In this document: one piece after another, positions 9,729 through 20,346 of the stretch | Layout of the letters: the number at the start of each line of letters is the position of its first letter | How positions within the stretch are numbered: the first letter of the stretch is position 1 | Assembly (NCBI GenBank): GCA_947086415.1 | Contig: OX352313.1 | Coordinates: 12,891,179 to 12,955,178 of the forward strand | Reading direction: 5' to 3' | From: Pammene aurita | Taxonomy: Eukaryota; Arthropoda; Insecta; Lepidoptera; Tortricidae | DNA length: 64,000 bases | Translations under genes and position numbers: made by a program | The notes under the pieces: generated by a model | The model's input: only the letters and a program-made list of their open reading frames with translations | Told to the model about the DNA's origin: nothing | Database searches by the model: none

Positions 9729-12164
9729 TTATGTTTGTGTTTGCTCCTGCTGCTGCTTCTGCGCTAACTCCCTGGGGAGCGGGCGCGTTCTGCGGTTGTC
9801 CGGCGGGCGTGCGTGGAGCGGCGTGATGCCCTGCAGGTGTTGGTGACGTGAGTTGTCGGCGCGCTCAAACATGTTGTTTGAGAGATGACTTATGAAGGCG
9901 TCCAGGCTCTGCCATCGAAGTCCGCGCTGGAAGTCCGTGTTCTGCACGTAGCGGGGGGCGTTGACGATGGTGCGCAGGGCTATGTTCTCCTGAGCAGGCA
10001 GTCTCTTTTTGTTGGTTTCTGCCGTCATGGCGTACCATGCAGGAGTTGCGTACGTCAGGCGGGATCTCAGGTACGTCTTATAGATCCCCAGCTTCGTGCG
10101 GCGGGGGAGGTTGCTGCAGAGCACTGGACGGAGCAGGGTGCGAGCGCCTTTGACGCGCCGAACCACCTCGTCCACGTGGGGCTTCATAGTCAGTCTCCGG
10201 TCAATGGTCACTCCCAGGTATTTCACAGAGGGTGACCATGCGTTGTGCTGCCCCAACATCTTGAGCGATGGCGGGAGAGCGGTGTTGCCTGTGATCATTG
10301 CCTGCGTTTTTCCCACGTTGACGGACAACCTCCACCTGGCGAGCCAGTCGGGGATGGCGTCGAGGGACCTCTGGAGTTTCTCAGCGGCGTGCGGTGCGTT
10401 CATGGACGTAGCGAAGAAAGCTGCGTCGTCCGCGTAGAGGCCCTGCTTGACATCCCCGATGACTGGAAGGTCGTCCGTGTACAGGCAGTAGCAGGCTGGC
10501 GAGAGGACGCTTCCCTGTGGCACGCCCGCGTATATCGCGCGCTCCCTGGAGATGACGTCTTCAACTGCGACGGAGAAGCGGCGCTCGGTGAGGAAGGAGG
10601 CCAGGACATGTACTATTCGCCGGGGGGCTTGGGTCTTCGACAGTTTGTAGACAAGCCCCTCGTGCCACACTCTGTCGAAGGCCTTTCCCATGTCCAGGCA
10701 TGCGGCTGCTGTGTACTCCTTTTTGTTTGATGCCGTCGTCATTAGGTGGAGTACGCGTGTCAGTTGCAGGGTGGTTGAGTGGCCGTCTCTGAAGCCGAAC
10801 TGTTCAGGCCGAAGCTCGATGAAGGGTTGGAGCCTACCCAGCAGGAGCCGCTCGAACACTTTGGAGAGATTGCTGAGCAACGTGATGGGCCTGTAGTTTT
10901 CGGGTCTTCTGCGGTTCTTTCCAGGTTTTGGCAGCATTATCACCCGACCCAGTTTCCAGGCTGTCGGGTAGTGACCCGAGCACAGGATCCCGTTGAACAG
11001 GCGAGTCACCGCCGCAATGGAGCTTTGCGGCAGGCGTCTGAGAGCCATGTTCGGGATCATGTCGGGGCCCGGGGCTTTCTTTGGTTTGCAGCGCAGGAGA
11101 GTTTGCTGCACTTGGCCGGGTGAAAAGAAGACCGGGTCCTCTTCTGCCTCCAGCGGTTGCTCTAAATATCTCTCCAGGTGTTGCTCTACTGCTTAATGAT
11201 GTACGTGGTCTTGCACGGGGTTCGGTATGAACTGTTGGCCCAGGCACTTGGCGAAGATTTCCGCCCTGTCCTCCGCCTTGTATCTGGGTTGTTCGGATTC
11301 ATCCTCAAGTGGGCGAGTTGACTCTCGCGTCGTGCCGAGTTGACGACATAGACGGTGAATCGAGGGGATGTCACCGTCTAAGGACGCGATGTGGCTCTCC
11401 CAGCTTTCTGCGGCGTGGATGCTCAGCTCCTTCTGGATCCTCTTAACTAGGGCGTTGAGCTCCGTTTTGAGGGTGGGGCATCTGGTGGTTTGCCATCTCC
11501 TCCTCAGGACGTGCTTGCGCTTGATGAGATCCAAGATCCTTCGTGGTAGGAGAGGGAGTCTCCCACGACTCTGGATGGTGTGCGAGGCTGTGTTGAGCGC
11601 GTCCTGAATGTTGGAGGTGATGGCATTGGTGGCATTCTCCACTTCCTCGGCTGACGTGACGGCCAAGGGCTGCTGTTTCTCCTCCAGGGCTTCAGCATAA
11701 GTCTCCCAGTTGACACGGCGGCCGGGTCGGGAGAGATGTGCCTTGATTGGCAAGTCGTTCAGTTGCAGGAGTACGGGGCGGTGGTCCGACGGGAGTTCGG
11801 GCAGGGTCTCCTGCGACATGGTTGCTGCGATGTTTTTGTAGACCACAAAGTCGATGATATCTGCCGTGCCGTGCCTGTCGTCGTAATGCGTCGGTTCTTC
11901 GGGTCCAGATATCTCGAAGTTGTGGTTCACGGCGGCTTGGTATATGGTGCGGCCCGCTGGATCCTGCCTTGTCGCGTGCCAGGCCTGATGTTTTGCGTTC
12001 CAGTCCCCAGCCAGGATTTTCAGTGGGGTCTCGGCGCGCAGGAGCGTTTCGCAGATCAACATCACGTCCACATTTTGTGTCGTGATGAAGTTCCGAAGTA
12101 GTAGGATCTTCGAGCGTAGCCCCTGCGCGTTCCAGTAGACAACACGCAGATTACGGAGCTCCGT
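9729..12164 (-). pseudogene. Endonuclease-reverse transcriptase (ORF2) of LINE copy A, one stop and an endonuclease deletion
   Basis: One frame runs from 12164 to 9729 (811 codons) with a single TAA at 11195-11193. The first codon is ACG where an ATG would be expected (ACG GAG CTC CGT). The endonuclease begins LRVVYWNAQGLRSK and ends with DWNAKHQAWH and LPSDHRPVLLQL. The central part is missing: ICETLLRAETPLKILAGDWN is fused directly, an in-frame loss of roughly 80 codons. RT motifs are complete: PKKAPGPDMIPN, YRPITLLSNLSKVFERLL, EQFGFRDGHSTTLQLTRVL, DMGKAFDRVWHEGL, AGVPQGSVLSPACY, LYADDAAFFA with the catalytic YADD, and VKYLGVTIDRRL. No RNase H follows, which fits Jockey. The TAA lies in the linker between endonuclease and RT. 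Confidence 0.85.
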
Positions 12165-14105
12165 GCTGGGTGTTGTGCAGGGCTGCTGTGAGTGCTTGCG
12201 CCACGGCCGCTAGCTGAGCCGCGAGAGCGGCAAGGTCGGCGGTGTTGGCGGTCGGCGCGGTGTTGGAGTCTCGGGCTGGAGTTGGAGCTGGAGCTGCTTT
12301 GGTGGCAGCAGGTTGCTCTTGTGCTTTTGATTTTTTCTTTTTGGGCTTCTTCTTTTTGGTTGGCTTCTGCGTTGGCTGTCCCGTCTGATTCTTCTCCTGG
12401 GCTTTGGTTACCCCCCTTTGGGTGGGGGGGTTGGCCGGCGCCATCAAGGTTGCTGGCGCCGACTCTTCCACCGTGGGCTTCTGAATGGAGGCTCGGGTGG
12501 CGGGACCCGGGCGGGCAGGAACAGAGTTGGCAGTCTTCCCAGCTTTTTGATTTCTTGCCTCCTTCCTGAAGACAGGGCAGTTCCGGAAGTTGGGTGAGAC
12601 CCCCCGCAGTTTTTGCAAGTGGCCTTTTCTGACTTCGGTCTTGGACATTCTTTGGCGAAGTGTGGCCCGGCGCAGCGGACGCATGCGATCGGGCGGTGGG
12701 AGGAGTGGTGAAAGCCCTGGCAGCGGTGGCATTGCGCAGGCCCCTTCTTCCCGCGCCATGCCTCCACCTTCACACTCTTCATGTGGAGGAGCTCCTGGAC
12801 CCCGTAGATACCCGCGTGGTCCTGAGCGGTTCCCCCGAGCTGTACAAAGTACACACAGCCCGGGCGTCCCCCTCTCGGGTTGATCTGTTTAATGTACTCT
12901 ACGGGATGCCCGCGCTTCTCCAGGGCCCTCTTGATCTCGTCGAGTGGTGTCTGCATTGGAAGGCCTCTGATGGCCACTTTGAGGCGCTTCTCCTCGTCCA
13001 GCCCGTAGACGTGGAAGATCGGCACCTCGATGTGGTCGGTTGGCTCCCCCTTTGCTTTGGCTTCTTCTATGGCAGCGTTCGCTTCGTCTTGGTGCCTTCT
13101 TAGGTGTCGGATTACGAGGCGGTACTCTTCTTCGGAGTTGGGGTTGAACTCAACTCCTCGGCCACTCAGTCCGGTTGAAGGTGATGCTCCAAGTTCCTCC
13201 GCGATGTCGTCCAGCACCTGCGTCCAGTTCGGCAGGAGCTCAGCGACGATGGCGGGGTACTTCGATTTCTTTTTCTTGGCTGCTACGGTGTTGGGGTTGG
13301 CCCGCAGGAGTCTGTGCGGGGGGTTGAGGCGGGGGGGCTTTGTTTTCCCCGGCTTGGAGGTTTTGGCGGTGGTGTCACGCGGCGGCAGCGGGATTCCGGC
13401 GGCTGGAGCGACTTTGGTGGAGGCGCTGGGGATGGCTGCGTTGTTTTGGCCCTTAGAGGGCTCCGTGGGGGCTGGATTCCTGTCGGCTTCGTAGTTGAGA
13501 CTGCGGAAGCGGGTGTCTGTGGGCGGTGAGATGTTATGACACACTTTTCCCGTCTTGAGATATAGGCGGCGGGCTGTCTAGCTCTTTTCGTTTCCTGGCA
13601 GTTGCTTTCAGGACCTCCGGACACCTGTCCAGGAGCTCCAGGAATGGGGCGTCTTCCGGTAACAGGTCGTCATCTACGCCTCAGGCGTACCCTTGCAGCC
13701 TGCTGAAGGTCGCCATCCATGTCGACATTGCTGTCGACATATATCCAATGTCCGCCAAGCGGGCAATCAGAATCCGATCAAGATTCAGCTGCTCAGTTGG
13801 GGAGAGTTGGCAACGGGCTTCCTCGGGCATGGGTGAGAGCGTGCGTCCCGGGGCTGCTGCGGCCGTTTTGAATTTAAATTCTTTCTCTTCTATTGATTCA
13901 AGTGATAGGTTCGCCGGCTCGGTGTCGGCAGAATCCGGCTTCAGTTTTCCATCGGGTACTTGGCAAAACCCACTTTCCAAACTACCCACCTTCCCCGGGT
14001 TAGCGGGGGGCCGGTTTCTGGAAGTGGGTTTTGAGCGGGTACTTGGGAAAACCCGCGTTGCGAACTACCCGCCCGGGAGTCGGTGGCAGCTTTTTCTTTC
14101 TCCAT
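12151..14105 (-). pseudogene. Gag-like ORF1 of LINE copy A with PRE_C2HC region and zinc knuckles
   Basis: ATG at 14105 begins MEKEKAATDS. The frame changes near 14000, where a duplicated segment lies (GFSQVP and GFCQVP versions). It meets TGA at 13683-13681, shifts near 13550 and shifts back near 12600. The 13544-12444 segment holds the associated-with-zinc-finger region (VAIRGLPMQTPLDEIKRAL) and knuckles CHRCQGFHHSSHRPIAC, CVRCAGPHFAKEC and CKNCGG. The C-terminus is rich in lysine, proline and alanine and ends LHNTQHGAP. The family role is RNA binding and particle formation with the LINE transcript. The 12600 shift splits the third knuckle. Confidence 0.8.
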
Positions 14106-14460
14106 TACTTGTAATGGGCTCCGCGACGCATTACGTCCGGCTGTGCTCCAACTCCGCAGTTCCTAGCCCGGTGATACCGTTTTAGCGGGGCCGGGTTTGG
14201 TTCCGCAGAGAAGGCAGCCGTTCGTAAGGCCGAGATGTTCGCAGGTAGTCCCCTCCGGCGTGCGCCGGGCGCGATCGGTGGACTTTTTCTTCACGAAAAA
14301 GCTTGGCGATGCTGCTGGTGCGTGTGTAGTGGTGCGTCCGTACGGGGGGTTCGGGGCTTTCCAATGATGCGATGCTTAGCGCGCGCGGCCTTATATACGG
14401 ACCGGAGCGAGAGGACGCGCAGCGGGGCGGTCGGCTTCAGTCGGCCGGCGGCGGCCACGA

Positions 14461-14790
14461 TGTTTTGTTTTAAATTTTTAATATTGGACTTTATAATTTT
14501 AGTTTTATTTTATTAATGCTTTCTTTTTTTTTTTTTTTCTGGATGATTATTCTTTTTGACATAGGTTTGCTGTTCATGTGCACGTAATTAGAATTTAACT
14601 AACATATTTGTGTAAATTAGATTCCTCTTGTAAATATTGCATGTTTAGTATGTTATTATACTTATTATTTATTGTACAGGTATATATATACTAGGTTAAT
14701 TTTTAATTGTAAACATTCAGACACAATGTAAAAATTGTTATTGAATAAATAAATAATAATGATGCGGTGCGCGGCTCACAGTTGTGTGCG
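14461..14790. other. AT-rich DNA next to the LINE array
   Basis: T-rich sequence with ataaataaataat near 14745-14760, which could be the 3' end of an older retroposon. No coding signal is seen. Confidence 0.3.
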
Positions 14791-14964
14791 CGCTCGTGCC
14801 GCGGCATCACATACTAAACAGAAGATTAGCTTGAGCTGTAAATGGCTCAACATTTAAAGTCCGCGACTGTACCTATGCGCTCGTGGCGCGGCATCACATA
14901 CTAAACAGATGATTAGCTTGAGCCGTAAATGGCTCAACATTTAAAGTCCGCGACTGTACCTATG
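14791..14964 (+). repeat. Direct tandem duplication, 87-bp unit twice
   Basis: Unit 14791-14877 is repeated at 14878-14964 with only a few differences. Both contain catcacatactaaacag, gattagcttgag, taaatggctcaacatttaaa and gtccgcgactgtacctatg. No ORF crosses it. Confidence 0.9.
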
Positions 14965-15497
14965 AAAGCAATAAATGACTGATAACTGGTAACAATAATT
15001 TTATTTAAAGAAACATACTTAATTTAAGAATTTATTAGTAATATACAACAAGGTAACATACAAGTTAGAACGTAATCGAAAACAGTTTCCAGAATACAGT
15101 ATTTCGTTAAGTCATTAAAAAAATAATATAATTAATTGATAAATAATACGTATAGTGCTAGCCGGCATTGGTAACAAAAATATACACATCTAATAGTCAA
15201 ATGGTCACAATGACTAGGGACACTGCCGTATATCTAGATATGGTTTAAATATTCATCATTTAGGCGCATTACAATGCACTTATGAACGTCAGAGAGAAAA
15301 AAGACTACTACCGGTTCTAACCCTACACCTCTGACCCAAAAAGTATTAAGTTAAAGTAGAGAAGGCCTTATTACAAAATCTAAAGTGTAATATGGCGTTT
15401 AAACTTGCATTTTCGTACTCGCGTCGGTGCTCGTCGAATTATTGCGAATGTCCGTGTCGTGTCTTCCCGTAAAACGCGTGAAACTGAGGAGCATATG
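14965..15497. other. No feature supported
   Basis: AT-rich spacer. I see no coding exon, RNA gene or clear repeat. Confidence 0.3.
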
Positions 15498-15746
15498 TAA
15501 TGGTGCGATCACATATGCATGCGAGTGACGAGGCGAATAGCGCGCGACAGTCTACACTCGCGTGTTGGCACTCGCGCGCGTGCTCGCGTCGGGGATTTGT
15601 ACGGGGAGACGAATATGTAAACGGACATTCGTGTTGGCACTCGTATGCAAATGATTCGACGAGCACAGACATGTGGTCTGACGATCGCCGTATAAACAAT
15701 CCGCGCGCTATTCCCCTCGTCATTCGGCAGTATCGCACCGCACCAT
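15498..15746. repeat. GC-rich foldback (imperfect inverted repeat)
   Basis: Left arm tggtgcgatcac..gacgaggcgaatagcgcgcg (15498-15545) is repeated inverted at about 15700-15746 as cgcgcgctattcccctcgtc..tatcgcaccgcacca. The arms are about 45 bp with indels. The loop has repeated cactcg blocks. ORFs on both strands here are products of the symmetry. Confidence 0.65.
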
Positions 15747-16264
15747 AAAGATTTCCAGTATTCTAAGGCGTATAGAGTAGAAATTCGCTAATTTTCACAT
15801 CGGCAGCATCGACGACGCTCTCGTTTGTGACTGGAACATCTGCAAAAATAAACGAGATAAATACTAGGATAGGTATCTACTAGACGCGTCATATTATATA
15901 TGTGTAGGGAGGCTTCTTAATTTTCACAATAAAATCACGTTTTTTTATCACTGAAAGTATTCTTTATTATTTTCACACGCATGAACCCACATTTTCCATA
16001 GACCGTTGCGATATGCAATCCTCGCTCTCACTCATTCATCCATCTTGCACTCGTTCCGACACTCAAAACTAAAATCCTATATATGTATATTTTGATACAT
16101 AACAATCAAAGCTGGAATCCGCCACACGCTTTGTCAATTTAAACCACTCTTTAGTTAAACAAAGACCACCCCGGACCTTAGTTACAGCCGGCGAACGTGT
16201 TAAGCGTCCCCATTACACAATGACATTAGCTATCCCCGGAAAATATGACACATTAACGAGGGCA
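15747..16264. other. No feature supported
   Basis: AT-rich spacer with no coding, RNA or clear repeat signal. Confidence 0.3.
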
Positions 16265-16423
16265 ATTAACCCTCTGAACGCCAAGAGCCACTAAATGGGT
16301 CATGTGCTGTCGTGCCTGCCACGCCAGCGACCACTAAATTGGTCATGGCGGACGCTGTGAAAGCAATTGTGACTTATAAGGTTTATATTCGTTATTCACT
16401 AGTCGAGATATTGGCGTTAGTGG

Positions 16424-17633
16424 CAGAGATGTGCAAAATGGTTTAGAAAAAGTATTTAAATACAAATGCAAAATACTTTCATGATTTACTATTTCAAATG
16501 CAAAATACAAAATACTTAGCAAAATTGTATTTCAAATACTAAATACAAAATAGGTATTTTCAAAATGCTTTTTTAAAATACAAATGCTTTTTAGTATTCC
16601 GTCGCCAAGATTGAAAAACGGAATCCTTATCTCGTCATGTCCGTCTGCCCGTGATCATATGTCATAGTGATAGCATAGCCATTTTAATCAATAAATATAA
16701 AGCATATGTTAATCAAATTTTAACTACAGGTGAGTTTTGTGTGCCACTAATTTGTTTTGTAGGTAAATGGTTAAAATATTTTTTAGGATCGGCACTCGAT
16801 ACATGTAATTACATGTCTTTTTTTCATGCTCTGATAGTGAGTTATATTTATCTTTATGGATCCAAATGTCATTCATTTCCGTTCCAGGGAATTTATTTTC
16901 CAAGTACGTATCTTTTTTTTAGTTTCAATGCAATGTAAATTCGGTACAAAAATGGATTGCTATTTAATACAATTTCCATTCTTATAAGCGCTGGTATCCT
17001 GGCGATAAGACGTCCGACTTTCAATCTAGAGGTCTCGGGATCGAATCCCGACTTTGTACCACTGAGATTTTCGGAACTTATGTACGAATTATCGGTTGAT
17101 ATTTATCAGTCGCTTTTCGGTAAAGGAAAACATCCCACGGAAACCGAAACTACGTAGTTTCTCCTCTGGGTTGGAAGGTCAGATGATAGTTGCTTTTGTA
17201 AAAACTAGTGTCTATGCCAATTCATGTGATTAGTTCACGAAGCCGGGACAAACGCCAAGAGGATAATGATTTCCATACTTATCTTAACTATCCATTTCAA
17301 AACAGACGACTAGTTACAAAATGACGAGATCGTCAGGAATGAGTGCCTTTTTTCCCTTGGTTACGCGGTGTCCTGTCCTACCAATCACCCACGTAGGAGC
17401 AATATAGCCTATTGTGTATAACTATAACCTGTTAAACCTACCCTTTCTACCAACATTATATTAAATTACAAAAAAAAGTATTTTGTATTTTCAAAATAGA
17501 AAATGGGTCCCAAAAAGTATTTCAAATAAAATAAAAAATGCTTTTGTTAAAAAGGTATTTAAATAGGAAATAGGTATTTTTCATTTTGTATTTGCATTTT
17601 AAATACTAGTATTTCAAATAAGTCACATCTCTG
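16424..17633. mobile_element. Non-autonomous hAT element with 8-bp target duplication
   Basis: The termini are cagagatgtgcaaaat on the left and agtcacatctctg on the right, inverted. Flanks are gttagtgg (16416-16423) and gttaatgg (17634-17641), an 8-bp duplication with one change, as expected for hAT. Both subterminal regions are rich in the tatttcaaatac type of short repeat. There is no transposase ORF. A SINE is inserted near 16985-17290. Confidence 0.85.
16985..17290 (+). mobile_element. tRNA-derived SINE inside the hAT element
   Basis: The head 16990-17060 resembles a tRNA. It has an A-box-like tatcctggcgataagac and a B-box-like gggatcgaatccc. The body (cagtcgcttttcggtaaagg, ctctgggttggaaggtcaga) is one I recall from widespread lepidopteran SINEs. 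It ends in a ggataatgat stretch. It is not a functional tRNA: the stems are poor and the acceptor stem is not closed. Confidence 0.75.
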
Positions 17634-17640
17634 GTTAATG

Positions 17641-18643
17641 GTAGCCGTACGATTAAAAAAACCGCAAATCGATCTACAGTTTAGCCGTTTGGCACACGCA
17701 TACTAGAGGTCAAAACAATTTTTTTGACCCGCAGTTCTTAAAAAAAAATCCCTTAGGAGACATTTTTTTATTTGTATGGAAAAAAAAAATATTTTTATTT
17801 CAGAAACCTATCGTGTGTGGTATCTTATGGAAGGGAACTTTGAGGCGATTCTAAAAATATATCACATCATTACATTTCAGCCATTTTTTTTAATTAACAC
17901 AAAAATAATTTTCGAAACATACCAAATTTGGGCTCCTCCAGACACGATATGGCTGATTTTTTTAAAATACAATATACCACAAATGATACATAATATCCTC
18001 ATATCTAACCTCAAAAAAGCAATTTTGAAAATAGTTTCCTAAAGTATTTTATTTTTATTTTTCAATATTACAAAGTGACACAGTTCTACTTCAATACCTA
18101 TTTGGCGTGACTTATGGAACTGTAGTACATATTAATCATAAAATGATACGTAGTATCCATATATCCAACGGGAAATACCTATTTAACCCTTTAACTGCGC
18201 CTTTTCATCAGCTGGTATAGTGTGCTTAGTTTTTGACACAAAATATCAAGGTTGGACTCCTTCAGATACGATATACGCAACTTTATTTTTTGTACAGTAT
18301 ATCACAAATGATACGTTATATCTTGATATCTAACCCCAAGAAAGCAATTTTAAAAATAATTTCATTTAGTTACCATTAAAATGGCTGAAATGTAATGATG
18401 TGGTATATTTTTAGAATCGCCTCAAAATGTCCTTCCATAAGATACCATACACGATAGGTTTCTGAAAAAAAAATTTTTTTTCCATACATATAAAAAAATG
18501 TCACGGCACTCCCCTCCTAAGGGATTTTTTTTAAAGAACTGCGGGTCAAAAAATGTGTTTTGACCTCTAGTATGCGTGTGCCAAACGGCTAAACTGTACA
18601 TCGATTTGCGGTGTTTCCTTGACATTGGGCTTGTACGGCTACC
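17641..18643. repeat. Large imperfect inverted repeat, about 260-bp arms
   Basis: The left arm begins ggtagccgtac (17640) and contains cagtttagccgtttggcaca and catactagaggtcaaaaca. The right arm (about 18370-18643) carries the inverse of each block and ends gtacggctacc. The inner parts match too, such as a ccatttt/aaaatgg block beside catcattacatttcag. The central about 480 bp is unique and AT-rich. Confidence 0.85.
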
Positions 18644-18792
18644 ACTACGTGTAGGCCACGTCTTGACGCGAGAGGATAAGCGTTCAAGAGGTTAAACCCG
18701 TCTTTGTTATACTATCTTTATTAGAAGATCTGGGTATCTGGCAGCTTTCATAAGAGGGGATCTGAGTGATAAACCAGATAACATTTCAGTTA

Positions 18793-19103
18793 GAAAAAAC
18801 CGGCCAAGAGCATGTCGGGCATGCTCAGTGTGGAGTTCCGTCCGTAGTTGCCGGCCTGTTGCAATACATCCGTGCAAAAGGTCGTTTATGAAGGGATATT
18901 TGGCGGCGCTTACCCCCACTTCATGTGTACGGGAGGTACCTTAATAAAACACATTTTTCCAGTTTTTACTCTACCGCTTTGTCGGCGTGATTAAAGCACA
19001 CACTCGTACGAAATTACAGCTTTCTAGTGCTAACGGTCAATGAGCTGGACCACGGACATGGTGAAACTATAAGGGCTCATAGTTGGCTACGGAACCCTAA
19101 AAA
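18793..19103 (-). repeat. Dispersed repeat family R1, truncated inverted copy
   Basis: Reads aaccggccaagagcatgtcg, then gggaggtacct, ctttgtcggcgtgatt, agctttctagtgctaacgg and tacggaacccta. These are the inverse of blocks in the 19311-19951 copy. Confidence 0.75.
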
Positions 19104-19310
19104 GAATGCCGAAGGCCGTAATATCTGCCAAAGTTGTCTTAATTATAGAGCAGAGGGCCTATATTTTAATAATATAACAAAAATCACTGCGTGTTATTGT
19201 GAAAACAAAACCTGGAGAAAGTTTGAACAACATTATAATATTACGACGTAATGTTAAAAATAAAAAATATTGGTAACGGGTTATCTCACGTAATTTAAAT
19301 CGATTTTTAG

Positions 19311-19951
19311 GGTTCCGTAGTCAACTAGGAACCCTTATTGTTTCGCCATGTCTGTCCGTCCGTCCGCGGATAATCTCAGTGACCGTTAGCACTAGAAAGC
19401 TGTAATTTGGTACTAATATGTATATCAATCACGCCGACAAAGTGGAAAAAAATGTTTTTTTAGGGTACCTCCCCTATACGTAAAGTGGGGAATGATTTTT
19501 TTTTTCATTTCAACCTTAACGTGTGATATATTGTTGGGTATTTAAAAATTAATAGGGGTTTAGTAAAATCATTTTTTGATAATGTAAATATTTTCGGAAA
19601 TAATCGCTCCAGAAGTGAAAAAAAAATGTGTGTCCCCCCCTCTAACTTTTGAACCATAAGTTTTAAAAATATGAAAAAAATCTCAAAAGTAGAACTTTAT
19701 AAAAACTTTCTAGGAAAATTATTTTGAGCCTGATAGGTTGAATAGTTTTTGAAAAAAAATACAAAATAATTTCTGAACTAAGTTTGTAATTTAACCGTAT
19801 AAGCAGGTGTTTATTGTACCTGTAATTTCTACAAAATCACAATGAAATGACGTGCTTACAAAAACTCTTAAGTGGGGACACTTACTGTGACGGACGGAAA
19901 ACTACGGAACCCTACACTGAGCGGGGCCCGACACGCTCTTGGCCGGTTTTT
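19311..19951 (+). repeat. Dispersed repeat family R1, full copy
   Basis: Begins agggttccgtagtcaactag and ends acggaaccctacactgagcg followed by a ggcccgacacgctcttggcc-like block. Blocks gtccgtccgtcc, gaccgttagcactagaaagc, gggtacctcccctatac and aagtggggacacttactgtg recur at 44470-46762 and 48641-49078. It has no ORF. The agggttccgtag / ctacggaacccta pair forms short inverted ends. Confidence 0.85.
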
Positions 19952-20026
19952 GCTTGAAATGTTTCGTTTAATTTACGATTATCATATTCATGAGCAGCCT
20001 TCCGCGACGGCAGCGGTGTTGCGACC

Positions 20027-20251
20027 TTAGAGAATTCAACCCGGAGTAGCCATGTCTGTCATTTTCTATACAAAAAAGTCTGCCAATTTTTGCGGGGGAG
20101 GGGAACGTCAAATGTATGGCTATTCGTACGTAACGTACAAATAGCCACGTTAGATAATCGTCAGTCTATACATACGTATGACCACTGATCATATGTTTTC
20201 GGCAGAGGGGAACGCCTGTCAATGGCGACTCCGGTTGTTTGAATTCTCTAA
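20027..20251. mobile_element. 225-bp MITE with TTAGAGAATTCAACC-type inverted ends
   Basis: The ends are ttagagaattcaaccc and gtttgaattctctaa. A second copy at 38413-38633 is about 90% alike. Flanks gttgcgac and gttgtgat may be an 8-bp duplication with two changes. In the aldehyde oxidase model the last ten codons and the stop fall in this element. Confidence 0.85.
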
Positions 20252-20346
20252 GGTTGTGATAGATCTACCCTCGTTCACTTTTTTATTTTTGTCGAAATGT
20301 TTGCACATCACACTAACGGCGTCACTTGTTAAAGGCACACTATCCA
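20219..20346 (-). CDS. AOX: Proposed aldehyde oxidase exon 16 (last), C-terminus partly in a MITE
   Basis: The acceptor is tgcgtcag, phase 1 as needed. VDSVPLTSDAVSVMCKHFD resembles the DSP-T-E-I-MAC ending of xanthine dehydrogenases. From 20251 on, ten codons (LENSNNRSRH) and TGA are MITE sequence. The acceptor has a weak pyrimidine tract, so another last exon is possible. Confidence 0.55.

Larger units (their letters stand above)
9591..14460 (-). mobile_element. Jockey-type LINE copy A, nearly full length
   Basis: Order on the - strand: GC-rich 5' leader (14460-14106), ORF1 (14105-12151), ORF2 (12164-9729) and a 3'UTR ending near 9591. The last base of A is followed directly by the leader of copy B, giving a head-to-tail pair. 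The ORF1 stop overlaps the ORF2 start, as in many Jockey LINEs. The endonuclease lacks a central block, and there is one stop in ORF2 and several frame changes in ORF1, so this copy is not autonomous. The element's ends are estimated from where LINE-like GC composition stops. A tatataa-like box lies near the start of each copy (about 14392 in A, about 9558 in B). Confidence 0.8.
16265..18697. mobile_element. Composite MITE with TTAACC-type ends, nesting other elements
   Basis: The left end reads TTAACCCTCTGAACGCC near 16268. The right end near 18697 is its inverse, gcgttcaagaggttaa. This TTAA-type end recurs at 47543 (TTAACCCTTTGACCGCC) and at the 53735 end (ggcgttcaaaaggttaa). It suggests a piggyBac-like non-autonomous family. 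The interior has been filled by the hAT at 16424-17633 and the inverted repeat 17641-18643. Confidence 0.5.

Noticed and set aside
9885..13529. Long + strand ORFs in the LINE region
   Set aside because: They are antisense to ORF1 and ORF2 in GC-rich sequence where stops are few.
15439..15748. Overlapping ORFs of 82-99 residues on both strands
   Set aside because: They arise from the symmetrical GC-rich foldback and have no recognisable motif.
16990..17060. A functional tRNA gene
   Set aside because: tRNA-like boxes only; the stems are degenerate and a SINE body follows.
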